Source: Nocardioides litoris (GTDB lineage Bacteria > Actinomycetota > Actinomycetes > Propionibacteriales > Nocardioidaceae). From it: DNA of 64,000 nt. Position 1 is the first letter of the stretch. Every line of letters starts with the position of its first letter. This document shows positions 34,263-42,647 of the stretch, in pieces. Position numbers and translations under genes: made by a program. The notes below the pieces were generated by a model that saw only the letters and a list, made by a program, of their open reading frames with translations, was not told where the DNA came from and did no database searches. The stretch covers positions 1,488,001 through 1,552,000 of the forward strand of contig NZ_VDMR01000001.1 in assembly GCF_006346315.1 (NCBI RefSeq), read 5' to 3'.

Positions 34263-34898
34263 ATGACGGTGAAGCAGGAGGCTGTCGTCCTCATCGGTGA
34301 CCTGGTGGGGTCGCGCGGGGCGTCCGACCGCCGCGCCCTGCACCGCCGCCTCGAGCGGGCGCTCTCCGAGGTCAACGGGCGGTGGGACCTCGCCCTGCGC
34401 GTCACCGCCGGCGACGAGTACCAGGGCGTCGTGCCCAGCCTCGGCACCGCGTGCGCGGTCACCCTGGCCGTCCGCCTCGCCCTGCTGCCCGACCACGACG
34501 TGCGCCACGGCATCGGCCGCGGCGCACGCCGGGTGCTCGACGACGAGACCGGCATCGAGGACGGCTCGGCGTGGTGGGCGGCCCGCCGCGCCATCGACGA
34601 CACCCACCAGGCGGCGGCCCGGGCGGCCACGCGCGGGGCACGCACGGCCTACCGGCTCGCCGACGGCGTGGCGGGGGAGACCGGGGCCGTCGACGCGGCG
34701 CTGCTGGCGCGCGACGAGCTCGTCGGGCGGCTCGACGACCGCTCACTGTCGGTGCTGCGTGGTCTGCTGTCCGGGCGCACCCAGGCCGAGGTCGCCGTCG
34801 AGCTGGGCATCAGCCCGTCGGCGGTCTCGCAGCGGGTGCGCTCCGACGCCCTCGGCGTCGTGGTGACGACCGACGACCTGCTGGGAGGACTCGCATGA
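34263..34898 (+). CDS. SatD-family protein with C-terminal helix-turn-helix
   Basis: A 211-residue SatD-like protein. The N-terminal part (VVLIGDLVGSRGASDR, TAGDEYQGVV) resembles the nucleotide-cyclase-like fold typical of the family. The C-terminal 50 residues contain a sigma-70-region-4-like helix-turn-helix (QAEVAVELGISPSAVSQRVR). The family was named for acid-stress response in Streptococcus, but its function is not settled. It overlaps its membrane partner gene by 4 bases and is preceded by a regular operator array. Confidence 0.8.
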   Translation: MTVKQEAVVLIGDLVGSRGASDRRALHRRLERALSEVNGRWDLALRVTAGDEYQGVVPSLGTACAVTLAVRLALLPDHDVRHGIGRGARRVLDDETGIEDGSAWWAARRAIDDTHQAAARAATRGARTAYRLADGVAGETGAVDAALLARDELVGRLDDRSLSVLRGLLSGRTQAEVAVELGISPSAVSQRVRSDALGVVVTTDDLLGGLA

Positions 34899-35662
34899 GC
34901 TGGCTCGGGCTGCTGCTGGTCGGCGTGGCGCTGGCCGACGTCGGTTTCTCGCTGACCCGCGCCTCGGGGTGGTCGGCGCTGCGCCGTGCCCGCACGGCCG
35001 AGGCGGGCGCCGCGGTCGCGGTGCTCCTGCTGGGCGTCCTCGCCGGCCTCGACGAGCCGCGGCACCTGCTCGGGCTGGTCGTCATCGGCCTGGGCGTCGT
35101 GGCGTGGGGCGAGAGCGTCACCTACGGCTTCGGGGCCCGCCGGTACGCCGTGCCGCTCGGCGTCCTCGGCCTGCTCGTGGTGGCGGGGCTGGTCGCCTCC
35201 GGCCCGGCTCCGGCGGCCCACGGCCTGCTCGAGAAGTGGCTCGAGGCCACCGACCTGGCGCCGCTGGACGGCCTCGACCCCGACCGCGCGCTGCTCGTCA
35301 CCGGTGTCCTGCTCGTGCAGCTGTCCACCGGCAACGTGCTGGTCCGCCTCGTCCTGGGGGTCACCGGCACCACCAACCCGCTGCGCGACACCGTCGCCGC
35401 CTCGCCCGCCCCCTCGCTCAAGGGCGGACGCATCCTCGGCCCGCTGGAGCGGGTCTTCATCGTGGTCCTGTGGCTGGCCGGGGAGGCCACCGCGGCCAGC
35501 ATCGTCGTCGCGGCCAAGGCGCTGCTGCGCTTCCCCGAGCTGCAGGCGGCGCGGGCCGACGGCTCCCGCCCGGGCCTGCACGAGGTCACCGAGTACTTCC
35601 TCGTGGGCAGCTTCGTCAGCTGGACGGTCTCGCTGGGCAGCCTCGCCCTGCTGGGCGCGTGA
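34895..35662 (+). CDS. Integral membrane protein, SatD partner
   Basis: A 255-residue hydrophobic protein with six or seven predicted membrane helices (for example LLLVGVALADVGFSL, LLGVLAGL, LLVVAGLVASG, VFIVVLWLAGEATAASIVVAA, LVGSFVSWTVSLGSLALLG). A middle loop contains NPLRDTVAASPAPSLKGGRILG. SatD genes in other bacteria are often followed by a membrane protein, and the ATGA overlap here indicates coupled translation. I do not recognise a catalytic motif. Confidence 0.75.
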   Translation: MSWLGLLLVGVALADVGFSLTRASGWSALRRARTAEAGAAVAVLLLGVLAGLDEPRHLLGLVVIGLGVVAWGESVTYGFGARRYAVPLGVLGLLVVAGLVASGPAPAAHGLLEKWLEATDLAPLDGLDPDRALLVTGVLLVQLSTGNVLVRLVLGVTGTTNPLRDTVAASPAPSLKGGRILGPLERVFIVVLWLAGEATAASIVVAAKALLRFPELQAARADGSRPGLHEVTEYFLVGSFVSWTVSLGSLALLGA

Positions 35663-35665
35663 GCG

Positions 35666-36685
35666 TCAGCCGACGGTCGTCACCGCGGCGGCGCTGCCCC
35701 CGTCGCCACCCCCGGCGGGCGTGTCGCCGCCCGGGGTGCCCAGGTCGGGCTGGGTGAAGGAGAGCACCACGCCGACGAGCAGGCCGAGGCCGATCGAGGC
35801 GGCGGCGATGACCTTCGTCGTGCCGTCAGGCCCCGGAGCCGGCGGCCGGGGCATCCCCGGGGCAGCCGCGGGCCGCGGCGCCCACCGCGCGCCGAGCACG
35901 ACGCCCGCCCCGAGCACGGCGAGCCCGAGCATCCCGATCCAGCCGCCGAGGGAGAACTGCACCTCCCCGACGTTGGCCTGCTGCAGCAGCCATCCCTGGA
36001 CGGCCGCACCGGCGCCGGCGGCCATGCCGCCGAGGATGACGACCCACGTCAGCACGCCCGAGGAGTGCACCAGCGGCACGGCGGCCACGGCCACCGCGAC
36101 CGCGACGACCAGGACGGCGGCGTACGCGCCACCGATCGCCCAGAGCCAGACGACGTCGTTGCCGACCGCGATCTGCCCGGCGTCGCGGTAGGCCGTCGAG
36201 ATGTCGGTGAACCGGCTGTCGTCGCCGTCGTACCAGGGGAGCACCAGCAGGCTGAGCAGCATCATGGCCAGCCCGCCACCGCCGGCCAGCAGGCCCCACC
36301 CGGGTCGACCGCGCTCGCCCGCGCCGTACGACCGTCCGGGCGACCCGGCCACGGGGTGGCCGGCGGTCGGGGGCGGCGGGTAGGCCGCCTGCGGCACCGG
36401 CGAGGTCGCGTCGTACGCCGGCGGGCCGGGCTGCTGCGGGGGCGGGGGGCTCCACCCGGGGGTCGGGGTGCCAGAGGAGCCGGAGGAGCCGGGGGTGCCC
36501 GGGCCACCGGACGTGCCGCGCGGTGGCGCCAGCGGCGCGCCGCCGGCCGGCAGCGGGTCGGTCACGGTCTCGCCGTTGGTGGCGACGACGTGCTCGGTCC
36601 AGCGGTGCCCGTCCCAGTGGCGGCGGCCGAACCGGCCGGTCGGGTCGTCGAACCAGCCGGCGTCGGGTGGCGGAGTCGCGTTCAT
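35666..36685 (-). CDS. DUF2510 multi-pass membrane protein
   Basis: A 339-residue protein with an N-terminal DUF2510 module (AGWFDDPTGRFGRRHWDGHRW, residues about 9-29). A proline/glycine-rich linker follows (about 45-125), then five membrane helices and a C-terminal glycine-rich tail. DUF2510 is an actinobacterial module found at the start of many uncharacterised envelope proteins. The ATG at 36685 follows AAGGGG. It converges on the SatD partner gene with 3 bp between stops. Confidence 0.78.
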   Translation of the reverse strand: MNATPPPDAGWFDDPTGRFGRRHWDGHRWTEHVVATNGETVTDPLPAGGAPLAPPRGTSGGPGTPGSSGSSGTPTPGWSPPPPQQPGPPAYDATSPVPQAAYPPPPTAGHPVAGSPGRSYGAGERGRPGWGLLAGGGGLAMMLLSLLVLPWYDGDDSRFTDISTAYRDAGQIAVGNDVVWLWAIGGAYAAVLVVAVAVAVAAVPLVHSSGVLTWVVILGGMAAGAGAAVQGWLLQQANVGEVQFSLGGWIGMLGLAVLGAGVVLGARWAPRPAAAPGMPRPPAPGPDGTTKVIAAASIGLGLLVGVVLSFTQPDLGTPGGDTPAGGGDGGSAAAVTTVG

Positions 36686-36737
36686 GGTGGGCCCCTTCCG
36701 AGCGGGCGTCGTTGGACGGCACTGGGATCCTAGGGGC

Positions 36738-37283
36738 GTGGTCCCCGAGGAATCCTGCACCGTCGCCGCCCTGCACGTCGCCAAGGCCACCCGCCTGCCG
36801 ATGCGGGCGGTCGAGGCCGTCGAGGTCGAGGCGGGCCGGGGCATCGTGGGGGACCGCTACCACGGCACCCGGCACCGGCACGTGAGCGTGCAGAGCCTCG
36901 ACGCGCTGGCCGAGGCCACCGAGCTGTACGGCGCCGACGTGCCCGCCCACCTGACCCGGCGCAACCTCACGGTGAGCGCCGGGACGGTGCCTCGCGAGCC
37001 CGGGGCGCTCATCCGGGTCGGCGACGTGCTGCTGCAGGTCGTCCGCGTCGCCGCTCCGTGCAAGCTGCTCGACGACACCATCGGCCGCGGGGCGCAGCAC
37101 GCCCTGCGGCACCGCGGCGGGTCGATCTGCCGGGTCCTCGAGGGCGGCACGGTGCGGCTGGGCGACCCGGTCGACCTGGCGGCTCGGGGTACCGGGCCCG
37201 ATGGAGCACCCCAGCAGTCGGTTGACCTTCGGGGGCACGGTGACCGCGCTGCTGCACCTCGGCCCGTTCACGCTGCTGACTGA
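36738..37283 (+). CDS. MOSC-domain protein
   Basis: A 181-residue protein with a MOSC domain (about residues 8-145: VEAGRGIVGDRYHG, HVSVQSLDALAEA, RRNLTVSAG, LLQVVRVAAPCKLLDD). The conserved cysteine in APCKLL is the presumed molybdenum- or sulfur-carrying residue. MOSC proteins transfer sulfur or detoxify N-hydroxylated compounds with a molybdenum cofactor. Its last 27 codons overlap the next gene, an unusually long 83-bp overlap, and that tail looks non-conserved. Confidence 0.8.
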   Translation: MVPEESCTVAALHVAKATRLPMRAVEAVEVEAGRGIVGDRYHGTRHRHVSVQSLDALAEATELYGADVPAHLTRRNLTVSAGTVPREPGALIRVGDVLLQVVRVAAPCKLLDDTIGRGAQHALRHRGGSICRVLEGGTVRLGDPVDLAARGTGPDGAPQQSVDLRGHGDRAAAPRPVHAAD

Positions 37284-38001
37284 CCCCAACTTCCTGCACC
37301 GCGGCCAGCGCGCCTACCTCGGCAAGGGGCTGTGGTCGCGCCGGCTCACCGAGCCGGCCATCACCCCGGAGACGCTCGCCGGGCTGCCCGCCCTCGACGC
37401 GGTGCTGCTCTCCCACCTGCACGGCGACCACTTCGACCGGGTGGCCCGCCGCTCGCTCGACCGGTCGCTCCCCGTGCTGACCACGCCCGCGGCGGCCCGG
37501 CGCCTGGACCGGTGGGGCTTCGGCGAGGCCCAGGCGCTCCGGACGTGGGACACCGTCGAGCTGGCCCGCGACGGCTGGACCCTCACGGTGACCAGCGCGC
37601 CCGGCGTGCACGGGCCCGGGCCGGTGCGGCACCTGCTGCCGGAGGTGATGGGGAGCGTGCTCGAGCTGCGGGAGGGCGCGCGGCTCGTCCGTCGGGTCTA
37701 CGTCAGCGGGGACACGCTGCTCCGCCCGTGGCTGCGCGAGGTGGTGGAGCGCTGCGGTCCGGTCGACACCGCGGTGCTGCACCTCGGCGGCACCCGGGTC
37801 GCCGGGGTCCTGGTGACCATGGACGGTCGCCAGGGTGCCGACCTGGTCGACCTGCTCGAGCCGGGTGCCGTCGTACCGGTGCACCACGACGACTACCGGG
37901 TCTTCCGCTCCCCGCTCTCGGACTTCGTCGCCGAGTGCACCCGTCGCGGGCTCGCCGACCGCCTCCGCCCCGTCGCCCGCGGCGAGTCCGTGCCTCTCTG
38001 A
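37201..38001 (+). CDS. MBL-fold metallo-hydrolase (UlaG/RNase Z-like)
   Basis: A 266-residue metallo-beta-lactamase-fold protein. LTFGGTVTALLHLGPFTLLTDP at the N-terminus, the metal motif HLHGDHFD (about residue 74) and VPVHHDDYRVF near 225 are typical of the UlaG/L-ascorbate-6-phosphate lactonase-like group. The ATG at 37201 is required to keep the first strands of the fold, despite the overlap with the MOSC gene. Substrate unknown. It converges on a dienelactone hydrolase-like gene with a strong hairpin between them. Confidence 0.8.
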   Translation: MEHPSSRLTFGGTVTALLHLGPFTLLTDPNFLHRGQRAYLGKGLWSRRLTEPAITPETLAGLPALDAVLLSHLHGDHFDRVARRSLDRSLPVLTTPAAARRLDRWGFGEAQALRTWDTVELARDGWTLTVTSAPGVHGPGPVRHLLPEVMGSVLELREGARLVRRVYVSGDTLLRPWLREVVERCGPVDTAVLHLGGTRVAGVLVTMDGRQGADLVDLLEPGAVVPVHHDDYRVFRSPLSDFVAECTRRGLADRLRPVARGESVPL

Positions 38002-38005
38002 CGCC

Positions 38006-38031
38006 GACCCGTCGTGGATTCACGACGGGTC
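38006..38031. terminator. Bidirectional hairpin terminator
   Basis: GACCCGTCGTG, a GATT loop and CACGACGGGTC make a perfect 11-bp stem between converging genes. It includes the stop codon of the dienelactone hydrolase-like gene. No U-tract follows, which is usual in GC-rich actinobacteria. Confidence 0.8.
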
Positions 38032-38763
38032 AGTGTGGAGCTTGCCGTGGAAGAAGTCGAGGATGCGGGTGACGGCCTCGTCCTGGCGGTGCCGGGTGAC
38101 CACGGCGTGCTTGCGGCCGGGGAGCTCGACACGCAGGAAGGCGTCGCCCAGCTCGCGGGTGAGGGTCTCGAACCGGGTGCCGGTGGCCGGGTCGCGGGCG
38201 TAGCGCACGCCGAGCACCTCGCACCCCGCGGCCGCCCGCCGGCGCACGGCAGCCAGGTCGTCGGGGGAGAGGTTGACGTCGGCGGCCCGCGCCCGGCCGA
38301 CGGGGAAGGGCACCGAGGGCTGGCACAACACGGGGGCCGCGACGGCGTCGTCGACCATCATGGCCAGGGCGAACCCGCCGGTGAAGCACATGCCGAGCGC
38401 CCCGACGCCGGGCCCGCCGAGGTCGGCGTGCAGGTCGCGGGCCAGGCTGCGCAGCCAGCCGGCCACCGGGGCGGTCTCGCCGGTGGCGAGCTTGGTGAAC
38501 TCGCGGCTCACGCAGACCTGGCGCAGGGACGAGGCGATGGCCAGGGGCCCGTCGCCGGTCTCCGGCCGGCCGAACAGGTGCGGCAGCACGACGGTGAACC
38601 CCGCCGCGACCACCTCCTCGGCGAACCCGATGACGTCGGCGGTCAGGCCGGGGACCTCGTGGATGACCACGACCCCCGGCCCGGTCCCCTTGCGGTAGGT
38701 GGGGTGGGTGGTGCCGGCGGGGTCGGTGTGCTCGCCCCGGGTCCAGGTCGCCAGCAGGCTCAT
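38020..38763 (-). CDS. Dienelactone hydrolase family protein
   Basis: A 247-residue alpha/beta hydrolase of the dienelactone hydrolase group. VVVIHEVPGL carries the conserved Glu (about residue 38), GMCFTGGFAL has Cys as nucleophile (about 121, the CxxG elbow of the family), and ELPGRKHAVV supplies the late His. Such enzymes hydrolyse lactones or small esters in aromatic breakdown, but members are diverse. The ATG at 38763 is divergent from the photolyase-related gene with a 43-bp gap. Confidence 0.82.
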   Translation of the reverse strand: MSLLATWTRGEHTDPAGTTHPTYRKGTGPGVVVIHEVPGLTADVIGFAEEVVAAGFTVVLPHLFGRPETGDGPLAIASSLRQVCVSREFTKLATGETAPVAGWLRSLARDLHADLGGPGVGALGMCFTGGFALAMMVDDAVAAPVLCQPSVPFPVGRARAADVNLSPDDLAAVRRRAAAGCEVLGVRYARDPATGTRFETLTRELGDAFLRVELPGRKHAVVTRHRQDEAVTRILDFFHGKLHTDPS

Positions 38764-38806
38764 GGGGTGAACATAGGCCCCCGGCGCCCCGACTAGCGTC
38801 GAGCAC

Positions 38807-40330
38807 ATGGCTCAGCGATCCGAGCGAACCGTGCGCCTGGTGCTGCCCCACCAGTTGTTCGAGTCGCACCTCGACGCGGCCGAGGGCACCACCTTCGTGC
38901 TCGTCGAGCACGACCTGCTGTTCCGCCAGTACCGCTTCCACACCCAGAAGCTCGTGCTCCACCGGGCGAGCATGCGCCGCTTCGCCGAGCGCCTGCGCGG
39001 TCGCGGGTACGACGTCGAGGTGCTCGAGACCGACGGGCGCACGACCTCGCGGGCCGCCCTGGCCAAGCTCGTGAAGAAGCTCGCGCCGAGCCGCGTGACG
39101 GCGTACGACGTGGTCGACGACTGGCTCGGGCAGGACCTGCTCGGCGGGCTGGCCGACGGCGGCTACGAGCTGCGCGACGCCGACGTCCTCGACACCCCCA
39201 ACTTCCTCACCACGCGCCGCCAGCTCTCCGACTACTTCGCCGACCAGGGCGGGTCGGCGCGGATGCAGCACTTCTACGCCTGGCAGCGCCAGCGCCTCGA
39301 CGTGCTCGTCACCGGCTCGGGCAAGCCCGAGGGCGGCAAGTGGTCCTTCGACGAGGACAACCGCAAGAAGCTGCCCCAGGACCACCCCGTCCCGACGCCG
39401 CGGCGCGTCGACCCGAGCGACCGGCACGAGGCGGTCGACGAGGCGATCGCCTGGGTGAAGAAGGCGTTCCCCGACAACCCCGGCGACGCCGACGCCTTCG
39501 CCTGGCCCACCAGCCACGCCGAGGCGAGCGCGTCCTACGAGGAGTTCCTGGCCGAGCGGTTCGCCGAGTTCGGGCCCTACGAGGACGCCCTGTCCACCCG
39601 TGAGCCGTTCGTCTTCCACTCCCTGCTCACCCCGGGCCTCAACGTCGGGCTCATCTACCCGCGCACGGTGCTCTCGCGGGCGCTGGAGGTGGGGGAGAGC
39701 AACGACGTCCCCATTGCCAGCCTCGAGGGTTTCGTGCGCCAGGTCATCGGTTGGCGCGAGTACATGCGTGCCACCTACGTCCTCTTCGGTCGCACGATGC
39801 GCTCGGGCAACCGGCTGCAGCACGCCCGGCCGCTCGACGAGGGCTGGTGGACCGCCCGCACCGGGCTGGGCCCGGTCGACCACGTGCTGGAGCGGGTGCT
39901 CGAGCGCGGCTACGCCCACCACATCGAGCGGCTGATGGTGCTCGGCAACGCGATGTGCCTGCAGCGCACCGACCCCGACGCGGCCTACGAGTGGTTCATG
40001 GAGATGTTCGTCGACGCCTACGACTGGGTGATGGTGCCCAACGTCTACGCCATGTCGCAGTTCGCCGCGGGCGAGGCGATCACGACCAAGCCCTACGTCT
40101 CGGGCAGCAACTACCTGCGCAAGATGAGCGACTACGCCGGCGCGGGCCTCGACGGCGACGACGAGGACTGGCAGGCCGCGTGGGACGGCCTCTACTGGAC
40201 CTTCGTGCGCGACCACCGCGAGGTCTTCGAGCGCAACGCCCGCTCCGGGTTCGCGGTGCGCACCTACGACGGGCTCGACGCCGCGACCAAGGCCAAGCAC
40301 ACCCGCAACGCCAAGCCGTTCCTGGCCTGA
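38807..40330 (+). CDS. Cryptochrome/photolyase-related protein (FeS-BCP group) lacking cluster cysteines
   Basis: A 507-residue protein of the PhrB/CryB deoxyribodipyrimidine photolyase-related family: N-terminal DUF523-like Rossmann part (LVLPHQLFESHL), then the FAD-binding helical domain (VGLIYPR, GWREYMRATY, VPNVYAMSQFAAG, TKPYVSGSNYLRKMSDY). Members repair (6-4) photoproducts with FAD and carry a [4Fe-4S] cluster held by four cysteines. Here only Cys384 remains. The C..C motif expected after MSDY is AGAG (residues 444-447), and the fourth Cys is also absent. A functional protein would need to fold without the cluster. Frame and length are otherwise intact. Confidence 0.85.
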   Translation: MAQRSERTVRLVLPHQLFESHLDAAEGTTFVLVEHDLLFRQYRFHTQKLVLHRASMRRFAERLRGRGYDVEVLETDGRTTSRAALAKLVKKLAPSRVTAYDVVDDWLGQDLLGGLADGGYELRDADVLDTPNFLTTRRQLSDYFADQGGSARMQHFYAWQRQRLDVLVTGSGKPEGGKWSFDEDNRKKLPQDHPVPTPRRVDPSDRHEAVDEAIAWVKKAFPDNPGDADAFAWPTSHAEASASYEEFLAERFAEFGPYEDALSTREPFVFHSLLTPGLNVGLIYPRTVLSRALEVGESNDVPIASLEGFVRQVIGWREYMRATYVLFGRTMRSGNRLQHARPLDEGWWTARTGLGPVDHVLERVLERGYAHHIERLMVLGNAMCLQRTDPDAAYEWFMEMFVDAYDWVMVPNVYAMSQFAAGEAITTKPYVSGSNYLRKMSDYAGAGLDGDDEDWQAAWDGLYWTFVRDHREVFERNARSGFAVRTYDGLDAATKAKHTRNAKPFLA

Positions 40331-40361
40331 GCCGCCGAGCCCCGCCGAGCCCCGCCGCGCC

Positions 40362-40862
40362 GTGCCCCGCCGCCACTCGATCGAGCTGCTGCCCGACGAC
40401 GCCTCCGCCGCCGTCGTACGCCGGCAGTGGGAGGCGTTGCGCGAGGCCGGCATCCCCTCCATGGCCGACCACACGGGCGAGTCCAACACCCCGCACGTGA
40501 CCGTGGTCGCCGTGCCGGGGCTGACGGAGGACGACGAGCGCCGCGCCGTCGACGCGCTCGGGCCGCTGCTCCCCGTGACGGCCCGGGTGGCCGGGCTGGT
40601 GACGTTCGGAGACGACCCGCTCGTGCTGGCCCGGGTCGTCGAGCTGCCCGACCCCGTCGTCGTGGCCGTGCTCGGCCTGCGGGCGGCCGTGGGCGACGAC
40701 CGGTTCGCTGGATGGCTGCCGCACCTGACGCTCGGCATGCGCGTGCCGCGCGACCGGCTGGCCGAGGCCCAGGACCTGGCCCGGGGCGAGGACGAGGTGG
40801 TCTTCGCCGGCCTCCGGCGCTGGGACCCCGACGAGAAGGTCGTGCGAACCTTGCTCCCGTGA
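40362..40862 (+). CDS. 2'-5' RNA ligase/2H phosphoesterase family protein
   Basis: A 166-residue 2H-phosphoesterase with the two HxT motifs: PHVTVV (about residue 45) and PHLTLG (about 121). This is the LigT/ThpR layout. Members act on 2',3'-cyclic phosphates or 2'-5' linked nucleotides. Its start lies 31 bp after the photolyase-related gene and its stop overlaps the LanC-like gene (GTGA). The three genes therefore look like one transcript, although their functions are not obviously related. Confidence 0.75.
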   Translation: MPRRHSIELLPDDASAAVVRRQWEALREAGIPSMADHTGESNTPHVTVVAVPGLTEDDERRAVDALGPLLPVTARVAGLVTFGDDPLVLARVVELPDPVVVAVLGLRAAVGDDRFAGWLPHLTLGMRVPRDRLAEAQDLARGEDEVVFAGLRRWDPDEKVVRTLLP

Positions 40863-42151
40863 GCGCCTCCTCGCCCGTCCGGGAGGCAGCAGAGGCCGGG
40901 TGGGCCTGGACGCTCGACCAGGTCGTCCGCGACGACGAGGGACTGCTGCTGCCCGGCACCGTCGTCGCCGGTGAGCCCCCCGAGGCCGACGGCCCGCGCG
41001 CCGGGCTCCACAGCGGGCTCGGCGGGCTCGGGCTGGTCCTGGCCGAGGTGCGCCGCACGCGGCCGTGGACCCCGCGGGAGGCCGACCTGGCCCACGAGGT
41101 CGTCGAGGCGGTCCGCGCCGACGTGGAGGAGACGACCGACTGCTCCTGGTTCGACGGCCTCCCCGGGCACGCGGAGGTGCTCACGGCCCTCGGGGCCGGT
41201 GGTGTCGACCGGGTCGTGTCGCGGCTCCTCGAGCTGGCCACGCCGACGGGGTGGCCGACGGCGGTCCTGCTCCCGCCCCGGTGGGCCGAGGAGGCGCGGG
41301 TCACCGACGTCACGCTCGGCACCGCCGGCGTGCTGCGAGCCGCGACCGCGGCGCGGGCCTCGGGTGTCGCCGGGGCCGAGGAGCTGGCCCGCCGCGCGGC
41401 GGCCGTGCTGGAGGCCGAGGTCGAGACCGACGACCACGGGCCGACCTGGCCCCACGCGCCGCACCGGTTCCGGCTCGACCCCACCCCGCCGGCGGAGATG
41501 CCCAACTGGTCCCACGGCGCAGCGGGCGTGGCCCACGCACTGGTCGAGGCCGGTGTCGCGCTGGGTCGCCCCGACTGGGTCGACCTCGGTGCCCGGGCCG
41601 CCGCACGCCTGGTGGCCCTGGCCGACACCGGACCGGACGGCGGCCTGCTGCGCGTGCCCTCGACGATCCCGCTGCAGCGTCCCGAGGACCCGCTGCCGGC
41701 GTACGCCATGGGCTGGTGCCACGGTCCGACCGGCACCCAGCAGCTGTTCGGGGCCCTGGGGCGCGCCGGCGTGACCGAGGTCGCCGGGGAGAGCCCGGCC
41801 ACCTGGGTCGCGCGGTGCTGGGACACCGTCGAGGCCTCGGGGGTGCCGGCCCGCGGCGAGCCCGGGGAGTGGGACAACGACGGGTGGTGCTGCGGCACGG
41901 CCGGGGTGGGCGCGCACGCCGTCGCGGCCGGTCGCCACCGGCTGGCCGTGGCGTGCGCCCAGGCGCTGGTCGACCGGGCAGTCGTGGCCGGCCCCGGGGG
42001 CCAGGTCTGCTGGCGGTTCGTCGAGCACACCGCTGAGGACCCCCTGCTCCCGCCGCGGCCGGGCTACATGCAGCGCAGCGCCGGGATCGTCGCCTTCCTC
42101 CTCGCCGCTGAACGCGCCGGCCTCGGCCGCGCCGTCAGCCGGCGAAGGTGA
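40859..42151 (+). CDS. Free-standing lanthionine synthetase C-like (LanC-like) protein
   Basis: A 430-residue alpha-alpha barrel protein with LanC landmarks: NWSHGAAGVAH (about 216), GWCHGPTG with Cys287 and GWCCGTAG with Cys344-Cys345. In LanC cyclases zinc is held by two Cys and one His (WCxG plus CHG). Here the third ligand position is Cys345 in place of His, so the site would be Cys3. No lanthipeptide precursor, dehydratase or transporter is nearby. It may be a LanCL-type enzyme rather than a bacteriocin gene. It overlaps the converging glyoxalase gene by 17 bp. Confidence 0.75.
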   Translation: MSASSPVREAAEAGWAWTLDQVVRDDEGLLLPGTVVAGEPPEADGPRAGLHSGLGGLGLVLAEVRRTRPWTPREADLAHEVVEAVRADVEETTDCSWFDGLPGHAEVLTALGAGGVDRVVSRLLELATPTGWPTAVLLPPRWAEEARVTDVTLGTAGVLRAATAARASGVAGAEELARRAAAVLEAEVETDDHGPTWPHAPHRFRLDPTPPAEMPNWSHGAAGVAHALVEAGVALGRPDWVDLGARAAARLVALADTGPDGGLLRVPSTIPLQRPEDPLPAYAMGWCHGPTGTQQLFGALGRAGVTEVAGESPATWVARCWDTVEASGVPARGEPGEWDNDGWCCGTAGVGAHAVAAGRHRLAVACAQALVDRAVVAGPGGQVCWRFVEHTAEDPLLPPRPGYMQRSAGIVAFLLAAERAGLGRAVSRRR

Positions 42152-42566
42152 GCTCGAGGTTGATGTCGTCGGGGTCCTGGAAGGACAGGATGGTCACGGC
42201 GCCGGCGGAGTAGACCTCCCCGTGCTCGATGCCGGCCTCGTCGAGGCGCCGGGCGGCGGCGTCGAGGTCCTCGCGGCGGCCGACCTGGAGCGAGACGTGG
42301 TCGAGGCCGACCCGGGTCGAGTCGAACCGGTCGCCCGCCTGCGCCACTGGCCGCAGTCCGAGCAGCTGGCCGCCCAGGTCGAACACGCAGCCGCCGTACA
42401 GCTTCTCCTGGTCCTCGGTCGTGCCCGGCTCGTCGACCTCGTCGCTGAAGTCCATCGCGGGCTCCGAGCCCAGCACGGAGGTGTAGAACGCCTTGGACCG
42501 GCGGATGTCGGTGACGGTGAGGCGGACGTGGTGCAGGCCCTGGAGCGGGGCGATGGCGTCGGTCAT
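42135..42566 (-). CDS. VOC family (glyoxalase/dioxygenase-like) protein
   Basis: A 143-residue protein with two beta-alpha-beta-beta-beta units. LHHVRLTVTDIRRSKAFYTSVLG (about residues 11-33) and GLDHVSLQV (about 85) carry the His ligands, and a C-terminal DPDDINLELTF supplies the Glu. It is a typical stand-alone VOC metalloprotein. The ATG at 42566 gives the standard start. Substrate unknown. Confidence 0.82.
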   Translation of the reverse strand: MTDAIAPLQGLHHVRLTVTDIRRSKAFYTSVLGSEPAMDFSDEVDEPGTTEDQEKLYGGCVFDLGGQLLGLRPVAQAGDRFDSTRVGLDHVSLQVGRREDLDAAARRLDEAGIEHGEVYSAGAVTILSFQDPDDINLELTFAG

Positions 42567-42647
42567 GCCCCCACCCTGACCGCCCGCAGGGGTCCGCATG
42601 GTCACCCCGGCGGGTCGACCTGCCGACCTCGGCTAACGTCGGGCGAC

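Noticed and set aside
40859..42151. A lanthipeptide biosynthetic gene cluster
   Set aside because: No precursor peptide, dehydratase, protease or exporter is present around the LanC-like gene.
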